A stretch of 64,000 nt of DNA from CAVXDP01 sp964562925. Lineage in GTDB: Archaea; Thermoproteota; Bathyarchaeia; 40CM-2-53-6; CAVXDP01. Location of the stretch: NCBI GenBank assembly GCA_964562925.1, contig CAZLVF010000002.1:1-64000 (forward strand), in the 5' to 3' direction. A program made the position numbers and the translations under genes. A model generated the notes under the pieces. That model did no database searches. It was not told the DNA's origin and saw only the letters and a program-made list of their open reading frames with translations. Of the stretch, positions 8,439 to 17,277 are shown one piece after another (within the stretch, counting starts at the first letter, position 1; every line of letters begins with the position of its first letter).

Positions 8439-9821
8439 CTAGGCGCTTACGGACACGTTCTCAACCCTGAGGATCGGCGACACTATCGTTGTGTCTATGT
8501 ATGTTCCTTGGCATTGTTTTGAGCATTTGCCGATCGCTGTCACGTTCTTTAGGAGTTCCTGCACGTTTCCACCTATCATCGCCTCTTTAACAGCATGTCT
8601 GATCTCTCCCTTCTCTATCTTGTAGGCGACGAGGGGGGCTACAGAGAATTCGCCGGTCACTCGATTAGCTGTGTGGGCGCCTATGACGTGTCTTACATAG
8701 ATGCCGCTCTCGACCGTTGACAGGATCGAGTCAAAGCTCTCGGTTCCCGAGGCTACGGTGAGGTTCGTATGAGAGACCAGAGGTTCAGCCAGATATTTTG
8801 AGATTGAATCCCCTGAACTTGGTCTGAGCGCATTGCCCGTGCTCTTTCTACTCTCCCTCGAGGCGGAGGTGACGTTGTAGAGGAACGATTTGAGAACGCC
8901 CTTTTCTACTATGACCGTTGTCTGGGTGGGGTAGCCTTCATCATCGTAGGGTCTTGAACCAACCGCGCCTGGGTATCTTCCCTGATCGATTATGGAAATC
9001 ATTTCAGAAGCTATCTGGGTTCCAACCTTTCTAACGTATGGAGACTGGTTTCGTTGAGTCTGGTCAGCCCTTATCATTGTGGCAAAAGTGTTCTCAAGTA
9101 AGCTAGCCACGACGTCTGGGCCGATGACTAGACTTGTTACACCGCTGTTTACGGGTTTAGGATCGAGTTGGGAGAGAGCCATCGAAGCAGAGTGTCGCGC
9201 AACCTCGATCGCCCTCTCCTCTTCGAGGATCCTACTAGAGTAGTCGTCCCCCGCTGAGCCGATGGAAGTTTCGTTCCTAGCTGTTACGTAGCATGATGCC
9301 TTGAAGATTGTTGAAGGGTAGCCTGTCTCTACGCCCAGCGAGTTCTTGAGAGCTGTATTGTATGATACGAAGAGTAGGTCTCCGCTTATGGAGGCGATCT
9401 CCTTGCCTACCGAAGCAGATTCGATCATCTCATTCGCTAGATTGGACGCCTCGTTCGGTTCTATCGACGGGATCATATCGTCGAAAAGGTTCTGAACACT
9501 CTGAACCTTCTTGGAGTCATGGAATGATCTTAATTCTTCCTGCAATGGTTTCGCCGAGGCTATGGCGATGGCTTGGTTAACAATGCCTTCGACCCCTGGT
9601 CGTCTAGAATCCATTGTATACGCTGATCCTAAGGAGGTCTCCTCTTTCTTTCTGAGTAGAACTCGAACTCCTATTCCCGCGTCGTGCTTACTGTCAATAG
9701 ATTTTACCTGTCCTCTCTCGATTAGGCAGCTGAGGCTTCTGCCTGTCGTGAAGAAGGCTTCAGCCTGATAGACTCCTTGACGTTCAGCAAAACTTACGGC
9801 GTGGTCGAGCATGTCATACAA
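8439..9821 (-). CDS. pmbA: TldE/PmbA-family protease subunit
   Basis: A 460-residue TldD/TldE family protein. It lacks the HExxxH zinc motif seen in the adjacent TldD, as expected for the non-catalytic TldE/PmbA partner, which pairs with TldD to form a peptidase with an internal chamber. C-terminal family motifs include the GTESFDSIL segment and GIYVRHVIGAHTANRVTGEFSV. It starts one base after the tldD stop on the same strand, so the two subunits are translationally coupled. Archaeal TldD-type enzymes degrade small peptides; the substrate here is unknown. Confidence 0.85.
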   Translation of the reverse strand: MYDMLDHAVSFAERQGVYQAEAFFTTGRSLSCLIERGQVKSIDSKHDAGIGVRVLLRKKEETSLGSAYTMDSRRPGVEGIVNQAIAIASAKPLQEELRSFHDSKKVQSVQNLFDDMIPSIEPNEASNLANEMIESASVGKEIASISGDLLFVSYNTALKNSLGVETGYPSTIFKASCYVTARNETSIGSAGDDYSSRILEEERAIEVARHSASMALSQLDPKPVNSGVTSLVIGPDVVASLLENTFATMIRADQTQRNQSPYVRKVGTQIASEMISIIDQGRYPGAVGSRPYDDEGYPTQTTVIVEKGVLKSFLYNVTSASRESRKSTGNALRPSSGDSISKYLAEPLVSHTNLTVASGTESFDSILSTVESGIYVRHVIGAHTANRVTGEFSVAPLVAYKIEKGEIRHAVKEAMIGGNVQELLKNVTAIGKCSKQCQGTYIDTTIVSPILRVENVSVSA

Positions 9822-11216
9822 CTAAGGCCTACCTCCTACCACGACATTTCGCAACCGAACATGGGGTGCGCCGTCGCCAGCTGGAACTGACTGGTAAGCC
9901 TTCCCGCAGAATCCAGGGTGATACTCGATGTCGTTTCCAATCGCTTCTATGTTCCCAAGCGTTTCAAGGGTCACGCCCGAAAGGGATACGTCGAGTAGAG
10001 GTACAGTGGGCTTCCCCTTCTCGATCAAGTAGGCCTCTTCAGCAGAGAATTGGAATGTTCCTCTCGACGTATCTACCTGACCTCCCCTTGTACCCTTGAC
10101 ATATATTCCAAGATTGATTGTTTCGAGCAGCTCTTCAAGCGAATGGTCTCCTGGCAACATGTACGTGTTGCTCATTCTGACTATGGGTCTGGCCGCATAT
10201 GATTCAGCCCGTGCGCCACCGTTGCAAGGAACCTCAAGCTTCGCAGAAGTCTCCCTGTTCGATATGTAGCCTACCAGGGTACCCTTCTCGACGAGGACTC
10301 TCTTCGCAGCTTGAACCCCCTCATCATCAAACTTGAAGCTTCCCCAACCGTTCTTCAACGTTGGATCATCACAGACAGTTACAAGGTCGGATCCGATCTT
10401 CTTCCCAAGCTTCCCCTGCAATATGGATTCCCCGCTTGCGATCAGGTCGGCTTCACATGCGTGGCCTACAGCTTCATGTGTGAACGTGCCTGCCAGTTTG
10501 GGATCCATAACAACAGTGTATCGTCCGCTTGGGGCAGGTTTAGAGTCCAATAGTGACATTGCTCTTTGGCTTGCTTTTCTGGCAAGATTCTCCAGATCGA
10601 TTCTCTCAAAGATCTCAAACCCCTCTGTAGTTCCATCGAACTCGCGTGCCGACGTAAGTTTTTCCAATTTTCTAGCAACGGCATTTATAGTGAAGAATAT
10701 TCTGCTTGTCTCTGCTTCTACAGATGTTCCGTCAGCGGTAGCGATGGCCCATCGGCCGGTTCCATCCATGTATAAGGAACTTGCGCTCACTATGTTCTGG
10801 TCTAGGTTCCGTGCGGCCTCCACAAGCCGCATGTTCACCTGCATCTTTCGAGTAAACTCGACGTTTGAGGGGTCTTGGGTTGAACGTTTCTTTACGGAAC
10901 CCTTCACAGGCGCGGTAGTTCGGATTTCAATTCTCTCTTGGACATGTGAACTGATCGTCTTGGCTGAGTCTACAGCCCTCCTCGCTGCTTCGACAACAGC
11001 TTCCTTCGTCATAGCCACGGTTGACGAGAAACCCCAGGCGCCCTTAAAGAGCGCCCTGACGCCTACCCCATTCCTTACGCCCTTGGATGTCTGATCAAAG
11101 ATGTTGTTGCTACGCCTTATCATAGTACCAATCCAAAGCTCAGCTCTAGCATCAGCATAGCTTGCCCCAAGTCTCACAGCTTCTCTCACACCTCTTTCCG
11201 CCAGATCGAGAAGCAA
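9822..11216 (-). CDS. tldD: TldD-type zinc metalloprotease
   Basis: A 464-residue catalytic subunit of the TldD/TldE protease. The zinc motif HExxxH is present as THEAVGHACEAD in the middle of the protein, followed downstream by GTRGGQVDTSRGTFQFSAEEAYLIE, a family hallmark. It heads the tldD-pmbA pair. In bacteria the complex matures microcin B17 and degrades the CcdA antitoxin; archaeal homologues digest short peptides. The GTG/ATG choice at 11216 gives a full-length family N-terminus. Confidence 0.9.
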   Translation of the reverse strand: MLLDLAERGVREAVRLGASYADARAELWIGTMIRRSNNIFDQTSKGVRNGVGVRALFKGAWGFSSTVAMTKEAVVEAARRAVDSAKTISSHVQERIEIRTTAPVKGSVKKRSTQDPSNVEFTRKMQVNMRLVEAARNLDQNIVSASSLYMDGTGRWAIATADGTSVEAETSRIFFTINAVARKLEKLTSAREFDGTTEGFEIFERIDLENLARKASQRAMSLLDSKPAPSGRYTVVMDPKLAGTFTHEAVGHACEADLIASGESILQGKLGKKIGSDLVTVCDDPTLKNGWGSFKFDDEGVQAAKRVLVEKGTLVGYISNRETSAKLEVPCNGGARAESYAARPIVRMSNTYMLPGDHSLEELLETINLGIYVKGTRGGQVDTSRGTFQFSAEEAYLIEKGKPTVPLLDVSLSGVTLETLGNIEAIGNDIEYHPGFCGKAYQSVPAGDGAPHVRLRNVVVGGRP

Positions 11217-11240
11217 TCTACATACCAGCCATAGTGAAAT

Positions 11241-11879
11241 TCAATCAGATGTCTTGTTTCCCCGAACCATATACCAGTAATGATATCTTCGCAATCTAGT
11301 CGAGACACCTAGCCGAGATAGTATCCGACATATTCGCTCGGGGCGCGCAAAGTCGCGTGCTCTATGTGGAACTATTTCCGAAGCTAGGGGTCTCCAGTCA
11401 GTCAGTACGAGTCTCCCCTTATCCGCTAAGACTCTGACCATTTCACTTAGTCCATCTTGCGCGCTTACAAAGTGATGTATCGACATAGCCGACGTTACCA
11501 AAGTAAAGAACCCATCATCGAAAGGCATTTCTTCAGCCTTGGCCTGAATCAACTTCACATGTTCCAGTAGTCCGTCAGCTCTAAGCATGTGTCTTACTTC
11601 GCGGAGAACCCCGCTAGATGGATCGATCGACCAGACTCTTGCCTTTCCCTTAAACTCCTGGGCGAGGAGTCTGACGTTTGAACCGAATCCGGTTCCAACG
11701 TCCAGAACTCTTCTCGCATCAGATCCTAGAATGTTTCTTCGCATAGCGTTCTCGACACGACGTTGGACCCTATCTCTAATCTTTCCCACTTGTGGTGGAA
11801 TATGCGAAGACCTTCGCATCCTTTGATCTTTGTGAAGAAACTGGGAGCTCAGAGACTCATTTGATCCCAAGGCGGACAT
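11241..11879 (-). CDS. Class I SAM-dependent methyltransferase
   Basis: A 212-residue methyltransferase with motif I VLDVGTGFGSNVRLLA, an acidic residue ending strand 2 (VWSIDPSSG), and the post-I block FDDGFFTLVTSAMSIHHF. The fold matches UbiE/Methyltransf_11 enzymes. The basic N-terminus (about 45 residues) precedes the domain; a downstream start is possible. No substrate can be named. It sits 24 bp downstream of tldD's start in opposite sense of distance only, on the same strand as the surrounding genes. Confidence 0.8.
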   Translation of the reverse strand: MSALGSNESLSSQFLHKDQRMRRSSHIPPQVGKIRDRVQRRVENAMRRNILGSDARRVLDVGTGFGSNVRLLAQEFKGKARVWSIDPSSGVLREVRHMLRADGLLEHVKLIQAKAEEMPFDDGFFTLVTSAMSIHHFVSAQDGLSEMVRVLADKGRLVLTDWRPLASEIVPHRARDFARPERICRILSRLGVSTRLRRYHYWYMVRGNKTSD

Positions 11880-11909
11880 TCCCCATTCGATCTTAGATGA
11901 TTGCCTAAT

Positions 11910-13097
11910 CTAGTTGCTTTTCTCATGTTTTCCAGACACAAGAAGAACGAACAAGATGGTCGCTGCGATTGAGACAGCCGCTCCTACAAGAAACGGGACC
12001 GCAGAGCCATATATCTGCCATAACGTTCCAGCGAGGAAGCTTGAGGGAAGTGCAACTAGGCCTACGGCCCCATGTAGTACACCGAAGGCTGTACCTCTGA
12101 GGTTAGCAGAAATCAAGTCTGGAACGATCGCTCGCTGAACGGTATCAGCGATAGCCAAGAAAACTCCGTAAGACATGAACAGAATTACAGCGTGAAGGGG
12201 AGAGGACGCGAAAGCAAAGCCTAGGCAGGTAACGCCGAACATCCCATAACCAAACGAAATCATAGGCTTCTTGCCTACTTTATCAGCTACAGTCCCGGCT
12301 GGAAAAGCGAAAACTGCGTAGACAAGATTGAACAGGAGATAGAGGAGAGGCGCAAAGCTTGCGGAGATTCCGAGTTCGCTGGCCCTTAATAGAAAGAAGG
12401 CGTAGCTAAAGTTGCTCAATGTGAAAAGCGCGACAACTAGCACGTAAACTTTGAAACTTCTTGACAGAGACCTAAACCCTGCTAAGAATGAAGAAGATTC
12501 CTTATCAGCTGCAGTCCCTCTCTCCTCCTTGACCAAGAAGATGAGTAGGATGACGGCAGCCAGGCCCGGTATAATTGAAGATAAGAATACGCCTCTATAC
12601 GATATTATCGGAAAGAGGAGAAAGGCGAGGAGAGGTCCAAAAACCGCACCTACGGTATCTAATGACCTGTGAAGCCCGTACGCTTTTCCTCTCACACTAG
12701 ACCGAATCGAATCGGCGATTAGAGCATCGCGAGGCGAAGTCCTGACACCTTTACCAACCCTGTCGAGGACTCTAAGAGTCAAGATGTGAGAAGCAGAAGC
12801 TGCAAAGGCGAAAAGAGGTTTCACAGATGTTGATAATGAGTAACCTAGAACAGCGTACGGTTTCCTTCTCCCAGCCCTATCTGAGAACCAGCCTGAAAAA
12901 GCTTTCAACAGGCTCGAGGTGGCTTCCGCCGCCCCCTCTATTAGCCCAACGAAAGCCATCCCGACACCCAAGACGTTTACCATGAAGAACGGTAGCAACG
13001 TGAAGACCATCTCGCTGCTGATATCAGTTAACAAGCTCGTAACTCCAAGCGCTATGATGTTGAGCGTTAACCCGCTTGCAACTCTGGAATTTCTCAT
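11910..13097 (-). CDS. Major facilitator superfamily transporter
   Basis: A 395-residue carrier with about 12 hydrophobic segments. The cytoplasmic loop between spans 2 and 3 reads GWFSDRAGRRKPYAVLGY, the MFS signature, and the equivalent loop of the second half reads GTVADKVGKKPMISFGYGM. The substrate is not identifiable. Its start lies near the gene-poor stretch that follows. Confidence 0.88.
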   Translation of the reverse strand: MRNSRVASGLTLNIIALGVTSLLTDISSEMVFTLLPFFMVNVLGVGMAFVGLIEGAAEATSSLLKAFSGWFSDRAGRRKPYAVLGYSLSTSVKPLFAFAASASHILTLRVLDRVGKGVRTSPRDALIADSIRSSVRGKAYGLHRSLDTVGAVFGPLLAFLLFPIISYRGVFLSSIIPGLAAVILLIFLVKEERGTAADKESSSFLAGFRSLSRSFKVYVLVVALFTLSNFSYAFFLLRASELGISASFAPLLYLLFNLVYAVFAFPAGTVADKVGKKPMISFGYGMFGVTCLGFAFASSPLHAVILFMSYGVFLAIADTVQRAIVPDLISANLRGTAFGVLHGAVGLVALPSSFLAGTLWQIYGSAVPFLVGAAVSIAATILFVLLVSGKHEKSN

Positions 13098-13802
13098 CCC
13101 GTGGCCTCCATAAACTCCATCCTTGTCATCGAAAACTTGTCCACAACCACGGATTAAGAAGACATAATACGGCTGCTCGGATATTGAACTTCAACGACCA
13201 ATAGCCACCTTTCAGATGACAAAGCAAGCATCTCATAATCCGTTTCATACATGCGGTTAGTCCGTTCTGAAAGTGCGCACATGTAACCTACCGGGAACGT
13301 ATATGCATATTGTTGGGATGAGAGAACTGATTTTGTCAAGAAAAATCTACTTGAGACGCTTTGAGCGATGTGACTAGCAAAATCGGCCAGAAATATTTCG
13401 AAATTTAAGGAAAAGACTAGAGAAGGATACAGTATCTTGATAGAGACCTAAATACTGTCATTCAGTTCGGGAGTCTTGAGGGATGTTGTCGACCGGCTGT
13501 CTACCTATTATGGCGTTATTGTAGCGAGCGTCTCTTACCAAGAATAAACCGCACACATAGTACGTACCAAGGCAAACTCAAGTCCTTCTATTGACCCAAG
13601 CGGAGATATTGTATGTTTATGCTCGCCTTTATGGCGAACCGGCCCCTCGGGCGGAATTTGGTGCATCGACAAGACAGTTTCTAGGAATCGAATACTCTGA
13701 TTTTTTCACGCGATACGCCAAAACGCATGTGAACGCTTACTGTTTACTTGGATATAATATTGGAATTGAAAGCCTGTCCAAACTATCTTTACACGCAGAA
13801 TT
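13098..13802. other. Gene-poor stretch
   Basis: No gene that I can support. Short open frames exist on both strands but lack a plausible start signal or a protein-like composition, and one runs straight into the tRNA gene. Nothing repeat-like was seen. Confidence 0.5.
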
Positions 13803-13896
13803 TGGTGGGCCGGGGGAGACTTGAACTCCCGACCCTGCGGCCGCTTAGGTTTCCGCGTGTAAGGCGGACGTTCTAACCAAGCTGAACTATCGGCCC
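13803..13896 (-). tRNA. tRNA-Val(UAC) with a putative 16-nt intron in the variable region
   Basis: Cloverleaf on the minus strand: acceptor GGGCCGA against CCGGCCC (one A-C mismatch at the last pair), D stem GTTC/GAAC, anticodon stem TCCGC/GCGGA with loop CTTACAC (anticodon UAC), T stem GGGAG/CTCCC, discriminator A and an encoded CCA (13803-13805). Between the anticodon stem and the T stem there are 21 bases where 5 are expected. Removing the 16 bases at 13835-13850 restores the usual AGGTC variable loop and a 75-nt tRNA. A GCGG/CCGC pairing around the insert is compatible with an archaeal splicing helix. The exact splice points are inferred. Confidence 0.88.
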
Positions 13897-14324
13897 AGTC
13901 CAAACCATCACTTATACCTTCATAAGATTTCTCTCTTTTGCCGGAGACCACCTGGTACCTCGTTTGGTTGCCAACTTATCAAGTTGCCAGGGTAGCTTCC
14001 AAAAGTCTCAAACCTCTGACATACCTCACAGGATATTGTGAGGAGCCAACAATACTCGTGCTGGGCCACATTATCATCCTCAGATTTCCTGCGATGACAA
14101 TTGCCTCGGTAGGCTTGGCGACTTACTATCAGATCATCACCTGATGTCTTGCACACAATGTGCCGATTAGTTGTGACTTCAAAAGCTGGCGTCTTACCCA
14201 AAATCACGGAGATCGCTTCAAACGGAGCAAGAAATCAGACAAATATCCTCTGAGAGCTGACAGATGAGCCCAGAACGACTGAAATGTAAAAAATTGGGAT
14301 CTTTGTGTTAGGCTACTGATCTTG
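13897..14324. other. Gene-poor stretch
   Basis: Overlapping open frames of about 70-95 codons occur on both strands, none with family resemblance, a clear ribosome site or convincing codon pattern. I cannot support a gene here. Confidence 0.45.
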
Positions 14325-14565
14325 CTACAGAGGCGTAGAGGCAGGAGGTTGCTCTGATGGAGGTGCTTCAACGGGAGGAGGAGCAGGGGCTGCAGGTGCG
14401 GCTTTCTTCGGTGCCTTAGCTTTCTTCTTAGCTTTCTTCTTTACCGTCTTCTTCTTTACTTTCTTTGGCAAAGGTCAGTTTCACCCTCACTGGTACACTA
14501 ATTGTTCTCCTAGTGCCTATAACGTTTTCGAAAATACGCGTCGTCACGTAAGGTCTTATGTGCAA
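14325..14565 (-). pseudogene. Lysine/alanine/proline-rich small protein, split by a one-base frameshift
   Basis: From TTG at 14565 a frame reads MHIRPYVTTRIFENV..., about 31 residues with a globular look, then reaches the bases ACCTTTGCC near 14470. There the protein-like frame changes. Skipping one T continues into PKKVKKKTVKKK, a lysine/alanine repeat, followed by a proline/alanine/glutamate tail ending at 14325 (about 78 residues in all). Without the skip the frame ends after 45 residues at 14428. The tail resembles linker-histone H1 C-termini in composition only. Either the assembly has one extra T or the gene is broken; a DNA- or RNA-binding role is a guess. Confidence 0.45.
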
Positions 14566-15337
14566 GAAATCGATATTCTACGCAAGAATACGTGCCTCTT
14601 ACGCGGTTCGTTGATCTTGTATGACAGAAAGAGGCCGATTTTTCATGGGAATCCAGACGATATCGTAGTTTTCTATTTTTGCATAGTGGTTCACGCGAGA
14701 TATTGAAAAACGATGAAACTTATCGTTGAAAAGTCGCTCACAGCCTGCCGATAAATCAATTAGACAAAAATGATTTCTATTCAAAATATCGTGGAACAAT
14801 AGAGCTTACAGGACGTGTTACCATACTCGGAAAGCAATGACTTAAGGGCTGAACGGTCAGGAAGGGTTTGTCCCTACATGTCAACAGGTTCTTCGAAGCC
14901 ACAGATTTTCGTCTTTCAAGTGTTTCTTCGTCCTCGAGTCGGGAAAGCGCCTCCTCCTACTAGATAGAAGAAGATTTCCCCATATCGAACATGCCAATCA
15001 TGATAGGATAATGGACGGCGACCATCACGAATGGTCTCTGTCAACAGAGCTCCTCAACCTTCCTGAACCCATATATACTGGGTATGCAGCTATTAGGCGA
15101 GCCCTTGGAGGACAGCTTATGTCAAGTATAAGAGGAGATAGCGTTCTCCCCGACCACGTCGAGTGAACCGAACGACCGATTACATGAGTTCATAGTTTTC
15201 GGGAATACGGCTCTAAACAGTCTTAGCAGATCGCTAGGCTTCCGTCCTTTAGTTCTTGCCTTCCATATTAATTCCGTGGTGTCCCGTAACAGAAATACTG
15301 AGTTAGGGGAAAAGAGACTAACGGAGGTCCCAAGAGT
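14566..15337. other. Gene-poor stretch upstream of the leuA-like gene
   Basis: No conventional gene was recognised. A frame open for about 108 codons (roughly 14846-15166, plus strand) contains an ATG only at 15011, which gives a 51-residue peptide of protein-like composition; I do not call it. A TATA-like element at about 15263 serves the next gene. Confidence 0.45.
15263..15273 (+). promoter_or_regulatory. TATA-like element and GGAGG site for the leuA-like gene
   Basis: CCATATTAATT lies about 75 bp before the TTG start at 15338; a GGAGG ribosome site at 15323-15327, ten bases before that TTG, decides the start. Confidence 0.45.
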
Positions 15338-16888
15338 TTGGCTTTGAGGTCTTTGTTAGCCCAAGAATGTACTCTTCCCGACCGAGTATACTTCTACGAT
15401 ACGACGCTGAGAGACGGGGAGCAGACCCCTGGGGTAGCCTTACTGGCTGAAGAGAAACTGGAGATCGCTCGCCAACTTGATGCCCTAGGTGTGGACTCGA
15501 TCGAGGCTGGTTTTCCCGCAACCTCAAAGGGAGAACAGGAGGCTGCTAGGCTAATCGCAGGAGCAGGATTGAAGGCTGAGGTCTCTGCTCTCGCCAGATC
15601 TATCCAGAAGGACATAGACTTGGCTCTATCATGCAACGTTGGATGCGTCCATACCTTCATAGCTACATCGGATATCCATCTGAAGAAGAAGCTTGGCATG
15701 TCGCGCGAAGAGGTTGTTCAGAGAGCTGTTGAATCGGTCGAGTATGTGAAGGCGCACGGCTTAAAGTGCGAGTTTTCAGCAGAAGACGCAACTAGGACCG
15801 ATCCTGACTTCTTGATAGACATCTACGAGGCCGTGGTGAAGGCAGGAGCCGATCGGATTGATATACCCGATACAGTTGGCGTTGCGGTTCCCCGGGCCTT
15901 TTTCCACCTCGTAAGAAACGTGACAGAGAGAATCAAGGTTCCGGTTGCGCTTCACTGCCACGATGACATGGGCTTGGCCGTTGCGAACTCACTTGCAGGC
16001 GTCGAGGCCGGAGCTCAAGAACTTCATGTTACAGTGAATGGGATCGGAGAGCGGGCAGGTAACGCGAGCCTCGAGGAGCTCGCATTAAGCCTGTACGCGT
16101 TGTACGGCGTAAGAACAGGAATCAACCTGAAAGAGATCTACGAAACCTCGCGTTTGGTTTCGAAGCTTACAGGGGTTGTGATTGCGCCTAACAAGTCAGT
16201 TGTAGGCGACAACGCTTTTGCACATGAGAGCGGCATACATACGGACGGCATAATCTCATCACCAGACACTTACGAGCCGCTTCCTCCAGAGATCGTTGGA
16301 CACGAGAGAAAGCTGGTCGCCGGTAAGCATGCTGGAAAACATGGTATAGACGCTATGCTCAAGGAGATGGGGTTAATCCTTACCAAATCTCAGCTCGACG
16401 AGATCGTTGGAAGGGTCAAGGACCTAGGCGACAAGGGTAGAGCAGTGACCGAGACCGATCTCTTCCACATCTTCGAGGCCGTGACCAAAAGCACAGCCCC
16501 AGAGAAGCGACGAATCGAACTAAGCGATCTGGTAGTCGTGACTGGAAGCAAGACGACGCCGACAGCAACGCTGAAACTACTGATCGACGGGAAAGAGTAC
16601 AAGGCATCCGAATTCGGCATAGGCCCAATTGACGCCGCGCTAAAGGCTATTCAAAATGTTGTAGGCGACGTAACCAAGTTCAAACTGGTCGATTTCAAAC
16701 TTGAAGCCATAACCGGTGGAAGCGACGCCTTGGCCAACGTCACCGTCAAGCTTATGGACAACAAACGAAGAACGGTGTCAGCCAAAGGCGTACGTGAAGA
16801 CATAGTCATGGCAGGCGTTGAAGCCGTAATAAACGCTGCAAACCGTCTGCTGCTACTTAACTCCCTCACTGAGAGAACCTCTGCGTAA
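15338..16888 (+). CDS. leuA: 2-isopropylmalate / homocitrate synthase family enzyme
   Basis: A 516-residue acyl-CoA lyase-type synthase that condenses acetyl-CoA with a 2-oxoacid. The catalytic barrel begins YFYDTTLRDGEQTPG (metal-binding Asp), and has HCHDDMGLAVANS and the GERAGNASLEE motif. The C-terminal 120 residues form a LeuA-type regulatory domain, which binds leucine in isopropylmalate synthases. It could be LeuA, citramalate synthase or the homocitrate synthase that starts the LysW lysine pathway; its place just upstream of lysW fits the last, while the regulatory domain fits LeuA. I cannot decide from sequence alone. Confidence 0.82.
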   Translation: MALRSLLAQECTLPDRVYFYDTTLRDGEQTPGVALLAEEKLEIARQLDALGVDSIEAGFPATSKGEQEAARLIAGAGLKAEVSALARSIQKDIDLALSCNVGCVHTFIATSDIHLKKKLGMSREEVVQRAVESVEYVKAHGLKCEFSAEDATRTDPDFLIDIYEAVVKAGADRIDIPDTVGVAVPRAFFHLVRNVTERIKVPVALHCHDDMGLAVANSLAGVEAGAQELHVTVNGIGERAGNASLEELALSLYALYGVRTGINLKEIYETSRLVSKLTGVVIAPNKSVVGDNAFAHESGIHTDGIISSPDTYEPLPPEIVGHERKLVAGKHAGKHGIDAMLKEMGLILTKSQLDEIVGRVKDLGDKGRAVTETDLFHIFEAVTKSTAPEKRRIELSDLVVVTGSKTTPTATLKLLIDGKEYKASEFGIGPIDAALKAIQNVVGDVTKFKLVDFKLEAITGGSDALANVTVKLMDNKRRTVSAKGVREDIVMAGVEAVINAANRLLLLNSLTERTSA

Positions 16889-17024
16889 CGCTGGACGCAG
16901 TGTTCGTGTACGCGGTTCCCGTCTTCTAAGCAAGACCAAAAATTTTTCTTTACTCCGCACCACGTCTGTTAATGTATCATTTGATCTCGGTTCTGATTTC
17001 TGCGGAATCATTACCAACTAGCAA

Positions 17025-17035
17025 GATTTATTAAT
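17025..17035 (+). promoter_or_regulatory. TATA box of the lysW operon
   Basis: GATTTATTAAT. Transcription would be expected to begin about 25 bp downstream, near 17060, which lies after the first ATG (17041) and argues for a later lysW start. Confidence 0.5.
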
Positions 17036-17040
17036 GGATC

Positions 17041-17277
17041 ATGAAGGCCTATACGAACCAATACGTACGAGAAAAACGCTCAAAGTTGGAGGTCACGGCG
17101 ATCAAGAAGGTTAGTTGCCCTGAATGCGGCGCAGAGATAGATGCCGCTGATGACGTCATGTTGAAGGAGATACTAAGCTGTCCAGACTGCGGCCTAGAAC
17201 TTGAGGTCATAAAGATCGAAGACGACAGGGTCGAGTTACAGAAGATCTTCATCGAGAAAGAGGATTGGGGTGAATAG
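17041..17277 (+). CDS. lysW: LysW amino-group carrier protein
   Basis: Small acidic carrier whose C-terminal glutamate is joined to aminoadipate or glutamate so that lysine or arginine intermediates are built on it. It has a zinc ribbon (CPECG and CPDCG) and the hallmark C-terminus EDWGE. From ATG 17041 it is 78 residues, longer than the usual 54-60. The TATA position and a GGAGG at 17088-17092 point to a later start; the only codon at proper spacing is ATC at 17101, which would give a 58-residue protein of normal length. TTG at 17086 is another option. It overlaps lysX by one base. Confidence 0.9.
   Translation: MKAYTNQYVREKRSKLEVTAIKKVSCPECGAEIDAADDVMLKEILSCPDCGLELEVIKIEDDRVELQKIFIEKEDWGE

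Noticed and set aside
13591..13824. Plus-strand frame of 77 codons
   Set aside because: It runs into the tRNA-Val gene and has no ribosome site or family pattern.
13920..14207. Minus-strand 95-codon frame
   Set aside because: Overlaps an equally open plus-strand frame; neither has a protein-like pattern, so it looks like chance.
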